Part shown: in pieces, positions 35,332 to 43,886 of the stretch
How positions within the stretch are numbered: position 1 is the stretch's first letter
Layout of the letters: each line of letters starts with the position of its first letter
Assembly (NCBI GenBank): GCA_002070275.1
Contig: MWCY01000005.1
Location: 33,218-97,217, forward strand
Direction of reading: 5' to 3'
Origin: Candidatus Hydrogenedentes bacterium ADurb.Bin170
GTDB taxonomy: Bacteria; Hydrogenedentota; Hydrogenedentia; Hydrogenedentales; CAITNO01
DNA length: 64,000 nucleotides
The notes under the pieces: model-generated
Seen by the model: only the letters and a program-made list of their open reading frames with translations
What the model was told of the DNA's origin: nothing
Database searches by the model: none
Translations under genes and position numbers: made by a program

Positions 35332-36624
35332 ATGATACATACAAAATCCAAACAACTATGGGATGAGGCTCAACAGATCTTTCCCGGCGGTGTCAACAGC
35401 CCGGTACGCTCCTTTAAATCTGTGGGAGGAAGCCCCTTCTTCGTCCACAAAGGACAGGGCGCTCTGCTGCAGGATGCCGACGGAAATGAGTATGTTGATT
35501 ACGTTCTTTCCTGGGGCCCGCTCATTTTGGGACATGCCTGCCCGGAAGTAGTGCAGGCTGTATGCGAGGCTGCCGGGCGCGGCTTCGGCTTCGGCGCACC
35601 CACAGAGGTGGAAACGCTCCTGGCGCAAAAAATCCGGCACCACTTCCCTTCCATGCAGATGATGCGTTTTGTCAGCAGCGGCACAGAAGCGGCAATGAGT
35701 GCCATTCGCCTTGCCCGTGGCTATACCGGCAGAAACATTATCATCAAGATGGATGGGTGCTATCATGGACACGCCGACAGTCTGCTCGCAAAAGCAGGCA
35801 GCGGTATCGCTACGTTGGCTTTGCCGGATTGTCCCGGAGTTCCCGAAGGCATTACCGAAAACACCATTGTTGCGCCTTTTAATAATGCTGAAAGCATCGC
35901 AGAGATCTTCAAAGCGCACCCGGGCGAAATTGCGGCAGTGATTCTGGAACCCGTCGCAGGCAATATGGGGGTTATTCCGCCCGCTCCCGGTTATCTCAGT
36001 GCGCTGCGCAGCCTCACTGAAAAAGAAGGTGCCCTCCTTATTTTTGACGAAGTTATGACCGGATTTCGCGTAGCTATGGAAGGCTGCCAGGGACTTTTTA
36101 ATGTCACACCCGACCTGACTATTCTGGGAAAAGTTATCGGAGGCGGGCTCCCCGTGGGAGCCTATGGAGGGCGTCGTGACATCATGATGCATTTAGCACC
36201 GCCCGGGCCTGTCTATCAGGCAGGGACGCTTTCGGGCAACCCCGTTGCTATGGCTGCCGGATTAAAAACGCTTGAAATTCTGGGTAAACCGGGACTGTTC
36301 GGCGCATTAACTGAAACAATGCAAAAGCTCTGTAAAGAACTGGGAGCTCTTTTTGCCCGACACGGCATCCCTGTATATCAAACACAAGCGGGCACAATGG
36401 CGTGCACTTTTTTCTCAGACCAGAAAGTGAACGACTACAAAGACGCCCAAAAATCAGATACCGCCCTCTATGCACGCTGGTTTCATGCCATGATGCAGGA
36501 AGGTGTCTATTGGGCGCCGTCACAGTTTGAAGCAGCCTTTATCAGCAGTGCCCATGATGCCGTCGCCATAGAGCGAACGCTTGACGCAGCGGAAAAAGTA
36601 CTTGCACGGGGTCTTCCCGGCTGA
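35332..36624 (+). CDS. hemL: Glutamate-1-semialdehyde 2,1-aminomutase
   Basis: A 430-residue PLP enzyme turning glutamate-1-semialdehyde into 5-aminolevulinate, the step before HemB. Typical features: PGGVNSPVRSF near the N end, SSGTEAAMSAIRLARGYTGR near 118, GCYHGHAD near 142, FDEVMTGFR near 240 and the PLP Lys in LGKVIGGGLPVGAYGG near 268. The hemB-hemL pair implies the C5 (glutamyl-tRNA) route to tetrapyrroles. The downstream rhamnosidase gene is 41 bases away and may be a separate unit. Confidence 0.96.
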   Translation: MIHTKSKQLWDEAQQIFPGGVNSPVRSFKSVGGSPFFVHKGQGALLQDADGNEYVDYVLSWGPLILGHACPEVVQAVCEAAGRGFGFGAPTEVETLLAQKIRHHFPSMQMMRFVSSGTEAAMSAIRLARGYTGRNIIIKMDGCYHGHADSLLAKAGSGIATLALPDCPGVPEGITENTIVAPFNNAESIAEIFKAHPGEIAAVILEPVAGNMGVIPPAPGYLSALRSLTEKEGALLIFDEVMTGFRVAMEGCQGLFNVTPDLTILGKVIGGGLPVGAYGGRRDIMMHLAPPGPVYQAGTLSGNPVAMAAGLKTLEILGKPGLFGALTETMQKLCKELGALFARHGIPVYQTQAGTMACTFFSDQKVNDYKDAQKSDTALYARWFHAMMQEGVYWAPSQFEAAFISSAHDAVAIERTLDAAEKVLARGLPG

Positions 36625-36665
36625 GCCCTTAAAAAACAAACGAATCGATTCAAGGAGTATCCTGC

Positions 36666-39092
36666 ATGTTAACTTTCTCGGCTTTATTGCTTATGACCAC
36701 GCTCCATCTGGCTCAAGTGGAACCGGCTGTTTCTTTCGAAACAGCGCTGCCTGTCTGGATTGAGGGACGGGAAGAAGAAATGAATTTGTGTGCAGGATTC
36801 CGCTGCGCATTCAATTTTCCCGGCAGTGAACCGGTACATGCGAAAGTCACGGCTTCTACTTTGTATCGCCTTTATGTCAACGGCGCATTTGCCGGATACG
36901 GACCTGCCAGAGGTCCCCGCGGATTTTTCCGCGTTGATGAATGGGATATCTCAAGCCACCTTCGTGCAGGCACAAATGTTGTGGCTGTGGAAGTCGCCGG
37001 GTACAATGCAAACAGTTATTATGTGCTTGATCAGCCCAGTTTTTTACAGGCTGAAATAGGCACAAAAAACAAAGTTCTTGCCGCAACCGGGGCTGGGCCC
37101 AATCAATTTAAGGCACACATTATCACAGAACGGCTGCAAAAAGTGCAGCGTTACAGTTTTCAGCGCCCCTTTATAGAAGTCTACGCACTGAAACCGGGTT
37201 TTGACCTATGGCATACCCGCGTCGATAAATCTTTGCCCCGTGCTTTGCTGTCTGTTTGTGAACCTAAAACGCTTTTGCCCCGTGGTGTCCCCTATCCCCT
37301 TTTCCCTATTCAGCCGGCAGTAAAAATAATTTCCGAAGGGACTATGCGGTCGGGTGAAAACGATAACCCCTTCTTAGATCGGAGTTTGATGCAGATAGGT
37401 CCGAAGCTGAAAGGTTTTGTGCGTGAAGACCTGGCAGTGGAAATATCCGATGAACTTTGCCGCTTGCATCCGGATCACTGTGAAGCTGTGGCAGAAGAAA
37501 ATGCCAAACCCGGCAATTTCACTTTGAAGCCCAATGAATTCAAAGTGCTTGATCTCGGCTGCAATCTGAGCGGTTTTGTGTTTCTTAAAGTAAACTGTAC
37601 TGAGGCAACGCAGCTCTATATAACCTTTGATGAGCAGCTCGACGGACTGGATGTCAATTGGCGACGGCTGGGATGCGTCAATGCACTCACCTGGAATCTT
37701 GCCCCGGGAACCTACACGCTGGAGGCTTTTGAAGCCCATACCCTGCGCTACTTGAAAGTTTTTGCGGCAAAAGGCAATGCGACAATCAGCCATGCCGGGA
37801 TGCGGCTGTATGAAAATCCGGAAGCCGGTAAAGCGCAATTTACCTGTTCGGATGAACGCCTGAATCGAATTTTTGAAGCGGGACGTACCACCTTCGCCCA
37901 GAATGCAGTAGACATCTTTATGGACTGTCCTCATCGTGAACGGGCTGGCTGGCTGTGTGATTCCTATTTTACGGCGCGCAGCGCTGAAGTACTTTGCGGC
38001 AACTATTCAGTGGAGCGCTGCTTTCTCGAGAATTTCCTGTTGGCGGAAAGTTTCCCATGCCTGCCGGACGGCATGCTTCCCATGTGCTACCCCGCTGATC
38101 ACTATGATGAAGTCTTCATTCCCAACTGGGCAATGTGGTTTGTTATGGAACTGGGCGAGTTTGCTGATCGTATTAACGACCCCGCCTTGATTGCACGCTT
38201 TAAGCCCCGTGTTGAAGCGCTTTTTAATTACTTTGAGAAATTCGAAAATGCGGACGGGCTTCTGGAAAAACTGGAAAGCTGGGTCTTTGTAGAATGGAGC
38301 GCTGCAAACAAATTTGTCCAGGATGTGAACTATCCGTCAAATATGCTGTACTCCGGCGCACTGGAAACAGCAGCACGCCTCTTTGATGTCCCTGCATGGG
38401 CAGAAAAATCGGACAAGATCAAGGAAAGGATCCGGGAACAGGCAGGAAAAGAGCTGTTTTTTGTAGATAATGCAGTGCGCGACGCCGACGGCGCATTGGT
38501 CATTACAGACAACCGAAGCGAAGTGTGCCAATATTTCGCTTTTTATTTTAATATTGCCACCCCTGAAAAGAACCCGGAACTTTGGCAAATTCTGCACAGT
38601 GAATTCGGAGCGGATCGTATCGAAAAAGGATTATATCCCGAAATACATCAGGCGAATGCCTTCATTGGCAATATGCTGCGCTTCGAACTTCTTTCCCGGG
38701 CAGGTCTGGCGGATCAACTGGTCAAAGAAACTGCTGATTACCTTATGTATATGGTAGAACGAACTGGATCCCTGTGGGAAAATATTCAAGATGCCGCCAG
38801 CCTTAACCATGGCTTCGCATCACATATTACCGTTACCTTGTTCCGGGACATCCTCGGTGTATGGAAGATTACTCCCAAAAATAAAACAGTGACTGTAAAG
38901 ATCAACCCTGTTTCTCTGGATTACTGCTCAGGTATTATTCCTGTGGCAGATGACTTTGTCGAAGCATCCTGGAAAAAAGATGGCGACAGCATACAATTAC
39001 GACTTTCACTTCCGCAAGGCTACACCGCAGAGGTGGAAAACAACTCCGGATTAACTTTGCGTATGGATAATCCCGCTACGAAAGAAAGTTGA
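36666..39092 (+). CDS. Alpha-L-rhamnosidase-like glycoside hydrolase (GH78-type)
   Basis: An 808-residue protein with a short hydrophobic N terminus (about 1-16, possible signal), an N-terminal beta-sandwich region with the carbohydrate-module look of GH78 proteins (YRLYVNGAFAGYGPARGPRGFFRVDEWDIS near 62-90), and a six-hairpin catalytic domain starting with DCPHRERAGWLCDS near 419, the GH78-type acidic segment with the general-acid Glu. WSAANKFVQDVNYPSNML near 550 and the C-terminal small beta domain (about 730-800) fit. It probably removes rhamnose or a similar sugar from glycans. Start ATG has AAGGAG upstream; the palindrome GAATCGATTC lies just before it. A terminator follows at 39120. Confidence 0.8.
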   Translation: MLTFSALLLMTTLHLAQVEPAVSFETALPVWIEGREEEMNLCAGFRCAFNFPGSEPVHAKVTASTLYRLYVNGAFAGYGPARGPRGFFRVDEWDISSHLRAGTNVVAVEVAGYNANSYYVLDQPSFLQAEIGTKNKVLAATGAGPNQFKAHIITERLQKVQRYSFQRPFIEVYALKPGFDLWHTRVDKSLPRALLSVCEPKTLLPRGVPYPLFPIQPAVKIISEGTMRSGENDNPFLDRSLMQIGPKLKGFVREDLAVEISDELCRLHPDHCEAVAEENAKPGNFTLKPNEFKVLDLGCNLSGFVFLKVNCTEATQLYITFDEQLDGLDVNWRRLGCVNALTWNLAPGTYTLEAFEAHTLRYLKVFAAKGNATISHAGMRLYENPEAGKAQFTCSDERLNRIFEAGRTTFAQNAVDIFMDCPHRERAGWLCDSYFTARSAEVLCGNYSVERCFLENFLLAESFPCLPDGMLPMCYPADHYDEVFIPNWAMWFVMELGEFADRINDPALIARFKPRVEALFNYFEKFENADGLLEKLESWVFVEWSAANKFVQDVNYPSNMLYSGALETAARLFDVPAWAEKSDKIKERIREQAGKELFFVDNAVRDADGALVITDNRSEVCQYFAFYFNIATPEKNPELWQILHSEFGADRIEKGLYPEIHQANAFIGNMLRFELLSRAGLADQLVKETADYLMYMVERTGSLWENIQDAASLNHGFASHITVTLFRDILGVWKITPKNKTVTVKINPVSLDYCSGIIPVADDFVEASWKKDGDSIQLRLSLPQGYTAEVENNSGLTLRMDNPATKES

Positions 39093-39119
39093 CGCTATTT
39101 AGAACACCTATCCAACCCG

Positions 39120-39153
39120 GGCCTGATTCCAGACGTGAATCGGGCCTCTTTTT
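39120..39153 (+). terminator. Rho-independent terminator after the rhamnosidase gene
   Basis: The 10-base arms GGCCTGATTC (39120-39129) and GAATCGGGCC (39137-39146; one G-T wobble) with a 7-base loop are followed by TCTTTTT. Confidence 0.85.
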
Positions 39154-39249
39154 ATATTATGCGCATTTCACTGCATTTTTTTAAGGATAACTTCGTATTT
39201 TCCGGTCCGTATTTTTCATAAAAACCTTGCATGGCAAGCGATATTTCTC

Positions 39250-39278
39250 TTTAAATTTGCGTGTCATTGTGATACAAT
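39250..39278 (+). promoter_or_regulatory. Possible promoter of the sigma-54 activator, implying a leaderless start
   Basis: TTTAAA (39250-39255), 17-base spacer, TACAAT (39273-39278). The start point would fall at or next to the ATG at 39285, which has no Shine-Dalgarno in front. Confidence 0.35.
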
Positions 39279-39284
39279 CAACTC

Positions 39285-40691
39285 ATGGCTCAAATTGCAC
39301 ATGCTTCAAAGAGAAGCAGACATAACATACACAAACATCGATTGCTGATTGCCTGTCCCGATATCACTTTCGGAACGACTCTGGTTAATTTTTTAAAAGC
39401 CTTTCCGATTGAAGCTGAGCAGTGCCACGATCGGGCAGGACTCCTGCGTAGTGTCAGCCGTCGACAAGCGGATATCGTGCTGCTGGATCTATCTCTCAAC
39501 ACGGATGAGACATTGAATCTGGTGTCCTTTATCCGTCACCAGGCACCCAGCGCACGAATTGTACTCCTGTTTGAAATGGATCAGCTGCAGCAGGCATTGG
39601 ACGGTATCCGTCACGGCGCCTACTTCTACTTGCCTAAAAGTTGTCCTTTATCCGACATAGCGCTGATTATTGGCAAAGCTCTTGAAAATCTCAGCACCGA
39701 AATTCATCTGGATTCCTATGAACAGACCGTGTTTGAAGAGTTTATAGGCCGTACGGACGCACTGCGCCGCATTATTGAGCTCATCAAAAAAGTAGCGCCA
39801 ACCAATAGCACTGTTCTTCTTCTGGGCGAAAGCGGTACCGGCAAAGAAGTTGTTGCCCAAACCATTCATCGTTTGAGTACACGTCGTGAAATGCCCTTTA
39901 TCGCTGTGAACTGTGCGGCTTTGCCGGACACATTGCTTGAGAGTGAACTTTTCGGCCATGTCAAAGGCGCATTTACCGGAGCGCATCAGGATAAGCAGGG
40001 ACTTTTTGAAGCAGCAGACGGCGGAACACTGTTCCTGGATGAAATCGGTGAACTTCCTGCCATTACACAGGCGAAGTTGCTGCGGGCGCTGCAAGGCGGA
40101 GAAATTCGAAGAGTCGGGGCGATTGAATCCCGGAAAATGGATGTACGCATTATTGCAGCCACCAACAGAGATTTATTGGAGGCTGTAGAAGATTTTCGTT
40201 TTCGGGAAGACCTGTACTACCGTCTGAATGTGATTCAAATACGCATTCCCCCGCTCCGAGAGCGTCTGGATGCCCTGCCGGCTCTGGTGACTCATTTCAT
40301 CGCCAAATGCAACCAAAGTTATAACAAAAGCGTGCGCGGCGTTGACCAGGCGGCGGCTGCTTATCTGCAGCAGTACCCTTATCCGGGCAATGTGCGGGAA
40401 CTGGAGAGCATCATCGCGCACGCAGTAATTGTTACAGAAAGTGACTTTATCGGAGCAGCGGATCTCCCTGAATATGTGCGACAAGGAATTTCTCACAGAC
40501 CGGCGCTTCCCTATCACAAGGAGGACGCCATTCTTTCACTGACTGAAATGGAAGCCAACCATATTCGCTTTGTTCTGGATGCCACAAACTGGAATCAGAC
40601 TCATGCAGCAAACAAACTGGGCATTTCACGGTCAACACTCTGGCGCAAAATGCGTGAATACAATCTGCAGGCACCTCCTGATAGCGTTTAG
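39285..40691 (+). CDS. NtrC-family sigma-54-dependent response regulator
   Basis: A 468-residue activator. Receiver domain at about 18-135: acidic site near CPD, phospho-acceptor Asp in VLLDLSLN, Lys in LPKS. AAA+ domain at about 150-380: Walker A GESGTGKE, the sigma-54-contacting GAFTGA loop, Walker [15 protein letters not shown] and arginine-finger region. A Fis-type helix-turn-helix ends the protein ([21 protein letters not shown]). It should bind upstream of -24/-12 promoters and activate them when phosphorylated. No partner kinase is adjacent; the orphan hybrid kinase at 2743 is far away. The start ATG lacks a ribosome-binding site and may be leaderless. Confidence 0.92.
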   Translation: MAQIAHASKRSRHNIHKHRLLIACPDITFGTTLVNFLKAFPIEAEQCHDRAGLLRSVSRRQADIVLLDLSLNTDETLNLVSFIRHQAPSARIVLLFEMDQLQQALDGIRHGAYFYLPKSCPLSDIALIIGKALENLSTEIHLDSYEQTVFEEFIGRTDALRRIIELIKKVAPTNSTVLLLGESGTGKEVVAQTIHRLSTRREMPFIAVNCAALPDTLLESELFGHVKGAFTGAHQDKQGLFEAADGGTLFLDEIGELPAITQAKLLRALQGGEIRRVGAIESRKMDVRIIAATNRDLLEAVEDFRFREDLYYRLNVIQIRIPPLRERLDALPALVTHFIAKCNQSYNKSVRGVDQAAAAYLQQYPYPGNVRELESIIAHAVIVTESDFIGAADLPEYVRQGISHRPALPYHKEDAILSLTEMEANHIRFVLDATNWNQTHAANKLGISRSTLWRKMREYNLQAPPDSV

Positions 40692-40789
40692 ATCTTTCCG
40701 CACTTGCACAAAGCACTGCGCGCTTTAATTATCATGATGCTTTCAGATATCATTTGATCATGATCTAATCCAACCGGGGAGTTACAGCC

Positions 40790-41146
40790 ATGAGCGAACA
40801 GCAACACGGCGACCGAAGACGACATCCGCGCTGCAGCAAAAGGGTTGCCTTCTGCTGGTGTGAATCTGAACACGGGACATCAAACCACGTGGACAACATC
40901 AGCGAATCCGGGATTCTTTGTCAGACCGGAGCTCCCATCCCGCTTATGACAAAAATTCAGGTATTACTCGATCTGCCCAAGCCCTTTGAACAACGAATCG
41001 AAGTTGATGGCGTGGTAGTACGCTGTGAAGCCGATCCCTTCAAAGACAATTGTTTTAAAGTTGCCATATTCTTTTCCGGCATTAAAGATGCCGATCGGGA
41101 TACAATCCGCCGCTTTGTCGCATCCAGCGAGAAAACAGAAGAGTAA
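40790..41146 (+). CDS. PilZ domain protein (c-di-GMP binding)
   Basis: A 118-residue single-domain protein. Both c-di-GMP ligand motifs are kept: RRRHPRCSKR near residues 9-18 (RxxxR) and DNISESGI near 34-41 ([D/N]xSxxG), so it likely binds c-di-GMP and acts as an effector in motility, biofilm or pilus control. A GGGGAG precedes the ATG. It lies about 100 bases after the sigma-54 regulator, with no terminator between, so both may be in one transcript. Confidence 0.85.
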   Translation: MSEQQHGDRRRHPRCSKRVAFCWCESEHGTSNHVDNISESGILCQTGAPIPLMTKIQVLLDLPKPFEQRIEVDGVVVRCEADPFKDNCFKVAIFFSGIKDADRDTIRRFVASSEKTEE

Positions 41147-41193
41147 ACCCTGATGCTGTTTTGGCAGCGCCATTTCTGAGGAGAATAGACTTC

Positions 41194-42555
41194 ATGGACA
41201 AGAACACACTTACACGCCGCGCATTCCTTGCCTCTGCTACAGCCGGATCAGTTATTTTAAGCGGACTTCCTGTCCGCGCCAATACAGCACGGGTAGTTCC
41301 ACGTAAAATCTCGCCCAATGAAAAAATCAATGTCGCCGGCATCGGTGTGGGCGGAAAAGGGATGGGTGATATCATGTCCTGCCGCCGCGAAAACGTGGTT
41401 GCTCTATGCGATCCTGATAAAAAAAGAGCTGCAGAGGCTTTCTCCCGGCTATCCAAAGCAAAGCAATATGATGATTACCGGAAAATGTTTGATGAAATAG
41501 GCGATGAAATTGATGCATGCACCATCAGCACGCCCGATCACAGCCATGCGCCTGCCGCCTATCTGGCAATGAATCTGGGAAAGCATGTCTATGTGCAGAA
41601 GCCTCTCACCCACACAATTGCGGAAGCTGCTCTGTTAACACGCCTTGCCGCCGAAAAAGACCTGGTGACCCAAATGGGAAATCAGGGTCATTGCGAAGAT
41701 GGTGTCCGTGACCTGTGCGAAATGCTTTGGGCCGGTGCTATTGGCGATGTGACTGAGGTGCATATCTGGACTAATCGCCCGATCTGGGATCAGGGCATGG
41801 AAAATCCGCTGCCGGAAGAGCCCATTCCTGCTGAAATGAACTGGGATCTTTGGATTGGTACGGCCCCGATGCGCCCCTACAACAAAGGGTACGCGCCTTT
41901 TAACTGGCGTGGTTGGTGGGATTTTGGCTGCGGTGCCATTGGTGATATGGCGTGCCACATCATGGATCCTGCATTCTGGGCACTGAAACTTTATGAAGCC
42001 GAAGACTTTACGGTGCAGACGGTGCGTCAGGAAGGTATGACAAAACAGTCACCCCCGCGCACGTCTGTCATTAAATACCAGTTTCCTCAGCGTGGTGCTA
42101 TGGGACCGGTAGCCGTATACTGGTATGACGGCGGCGAAAAGCCGACGTATCCTGAGTCGCTCCCTCCTGGGCAAAAGCTCGGGGACGGAGATAATGGCTC
42201 TCTTTTTATTGGAACAGATGGTTTCCTTACAGCCGGAGAGTATGGCGGAAGAAGTCGGCTGCTTCCGGACACGAGAATGCAGGATTACAAGCGCCCGGAT
42301 CCATCGATTCCAAGAATTCCTAAAGGAAATCCCTACCAGAACTGGCTTGACAGCATCCGGGAAGGAAAGAAATCAGCATCGGACTTTTCCTACGCCGGTC
42401 CTCTGACCATTACAGCTAACATGGGCAATGTGGCTTTGCAGGCAGCAGGCGAAGCGCTTCATTTTGATGCCCGGGCACTGCGCATCACCAACAATGAACA
42501 GGCGAATGCGCTATTAACCAAAGAATACCGCAAGGGCTGGGAACTTCCCTGCTGA
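41194..42555 (+). CDS. Gfo/Idh/MocA family oxidoreductase, Tat-exported
   Basis: A 453-residue oxidoreductase of the kind abundant in Planctomycetota-like genomes. A twin-arginine signal is present (TRRAFLASATAG at about residues 7-18, hydrophobic core after it), so it is sent folded with its cofactor across the inner membrane. The Rossmann motif GIGVGGKGMG is near 50 and the EKP-type motif reads VQKPLTHT. WDFGCGAIGDMACHIMDPAFWAL near 250 carries the conserved His-Asp pair. It probably acts on a sugar, glycoside or keto-sugar. The ATG at 41194 was chosen for GAGGAG ten bases upstream, which also gives a clean Tat signal. The TIM-barrel gene follows 296 bases later under its own promoter. Confidence 0.88.
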   Translation: MDKNTLTRRAFLASATAGSVILSGLPVRANTARVVPRKISPNEKINVAGIGVGGKGMGDIMSCRRENVVALCDPDKKRAAEAFSRLSKAKQYDDYRKMFDEIGDEIDACTISTPDHSHAPAAYLAMNLGKHVYVQKPLTHTIAEAALLTRLAAEKDLVTQMGNQGHCEDGVRDLCEMLWAGAIGDVTEVHIWTNRPIWDQGMENPLPEEPIPAEMNWDLWIGTAPMRPYNKGYAPFNWRGWWDFGCGAIGDMACHIMDPAFWALKLYEAEDFTVQTVRQEGMTKQSPPRTSVIKYQFPQRGAMGPVAVYWYDGGEKPTYPESLPPGQKLGDGDNGSLFIGTDGFLTAGEYGGRSRLLPDTRMQDYKRPDPSIPRIPKGNPYQNWLDSIREGKKSASDFSYAGPLTITANMGNVALQAAGEALHFDARALRITNNEQANALLTKEYRKGWELPC

Positions 42556-42665
42556 AAACCTGAATTAATTTTTACTTACCGGCGTTCAGTCTTTCTTAAC
42601 GTTGATGATTAATTCCGCCTTGCTCCCGCCCACACGGGACATTTCGCATTATTCTTTGCAATTCC

Positions 42666-42763
42666 GGGGTATTGACTTTTTTCACTAACTGCGCTATAAT
42701 ACCCCAAAATATGGTGGGAACTGTTGCAGACTTCAAAGGATTTCACCGAAGGCACGGGGTATT
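42666..42763 (+). promoter_or_regulatory. Strong promoter overlapped by inverted repeats, candidate operator
   Basis: -35 TTGACT (42672-42677), 17-base spacer, perfect -10 TATAAT (42695-42700), the best promoter in the window. GGGGTATT (42666-42673) overlaps the -35 and its inverse AATACCCC (42698-42705) overlaps the -10; a third copy, GGGGTATT, is at 42756-42763 in the leader. Repressor binding over such repeats would block RNA polymerase. The leader to the ATG at 42852 is about 145 bases. Confidence 0.6.
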
Positions 42764-42851
42764 TAGATCGGCGAGTTTGTAAAAAAGTCATTTACGGGAC
42801 AGGGAAAATACTGTCACGAATCCACTTTAAAATCTTCAAGGAGACCTTTTC

Positions 42852-43832
42852 ATGTCCATTAAACTGGCAACCGGTTTGTGGGTATATTCCAGCATGCAGG
42901 ATCGTTTTTGTTTGGACGGCTACCGCGAAACGCCACGGCTGCCCGACGTTATTTCAGCCCTTGCGAAGCTCAAAGGTCTGAAAGGTGTTGAAATACAGCA
43001 AACCGATATTACACCGGAAATGCCGGTTAAAGAGGTGAAGCGTCTTCTGAAAGACAACGGTCTCGTCTGCAGCGCTGTTTCCACAAGTCTTAGCCATTCC
43101 CGCCGTTTTTCGCTTGCCGGTTTTGCGCAGCAGCACCAGAAAACACGGAATGCCGCCATTGATGAAGGACGCAAGGCGGTCGAAATAGCACGCGCTTTGG
43201 GTACCACCGAGGTCGTGCTCCGTCTCTTTACAGATGGCTTTGACTATCCTTTCCATGTGGATTACACCGCTCATTGGAATACGATTATTTCTTCCATAAA
43301 GACCATTGCCAAGTTCGCCTCTCCCGATGTGAATATTTCGGTTGTGTACAAACCGAGGGAACCGCGCAAATATCTTGCGATTTCATCGGTCGGCAAAGCC
43401 CTTTCGCTCTGTCAGGAAATAGCCATGAAAAACGTGGGCGTAGCTCTGAATTTTTCTCATGCGCTCATGGCAGGAGAAAATCCGGCGGAAAGCATTGCCT
43501 TCTTAAATCGATCGAGCAAACTGTTTCAGGTTTACATCAGCGATTGCTATGCTCCCTGGGATGACCTGATGATTCCGGGCAGCCTCCATCTCTGGGAAAC
43601 GCTTGAAGCACTTTTCTATCTGAAAAACGCCAAGCACAAAGGCTTTGTTACTATTGACATCCAGCCGCAGCGTATGGATCCCAACCATGCGCTCCAGCTT
43701 GCTCTGGGCAATATCGCCATCCTTTGGAAAAAGCTCGAACGCCTCGACGCCACCGAACTGCGCAAGGCCCAACGCACCCTCAATGCTGTAGAAAGCCAGC
43801 GCATCATCCGCCGCATCCTTTTACAAGGCTGA
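42852..43832 (+). CDS. Xylose-isomerase-like TIM barrel with a degenerate metal site
   Basis: A 326-residue protein with no signal peptide. Its segments follow the order of class I xylose isomerases: VYKPREPR (166-172), VGKALSL (180-186), LNFSHALMAGENPAESIAFL (about 199-218), LFQVYIS (224-230) and IDIQPQR (268-274). Read against those enzymes, Glu181 would be Val165, Glu217 Asn200 and Asp245 Tyr228, while Lys183, His220 and Asp287 counterparts remain (Lys167, His203, Asp269). Most metal-1 ligands are thus lost, so it may be inactive, metal-independent or act as a sugar-binding sensor. The ATG follows AAGGAG. The Tat-exported oxidoreductase precedes it, repeating the pairing at 10345-12533. 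Confidence 0.75.
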   Translation: MSIKLATGLWVYSSMQDRFCLDGYRETPRLPDVISALAKLKGLKGVEIQQTDITPEMPVKEVKRLLKDNGLVCSAVSTSLSHSRRFSLAGFAQQHQKTRNAAIDEGRKAVEIARALGTTEVVLRLFTDGFDYPFHVDYTAHWNTIISSIKTIAKFASPDVNISVVYKPREPRKYLAISSVGKALSLCQEIAMKNVGVALNFSHALMAGENPAESIAFLNRSSKLFQVYISDCYAPWDDLMIPGSLHLWETLEALFYLKNAKHKGFVTIDIQPQRMDPNHALQLALGNIAILWKKLERLDATELRKAQRTLNAVESQRIIRRILLQG

Positions 43833-43886
43833 CCTTTTTCCCCGGCATATCGGCTTTTTTAAAACTATCCCGAAGGAACGAACACA

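Noticed and set aside
34372..36192. Long minus-strand open frames (327 and 278 codons) over hemB and hemL
   Set aside because: They are antisense shadows of two well-supported genes and have no family features or ribosome-binding sites.
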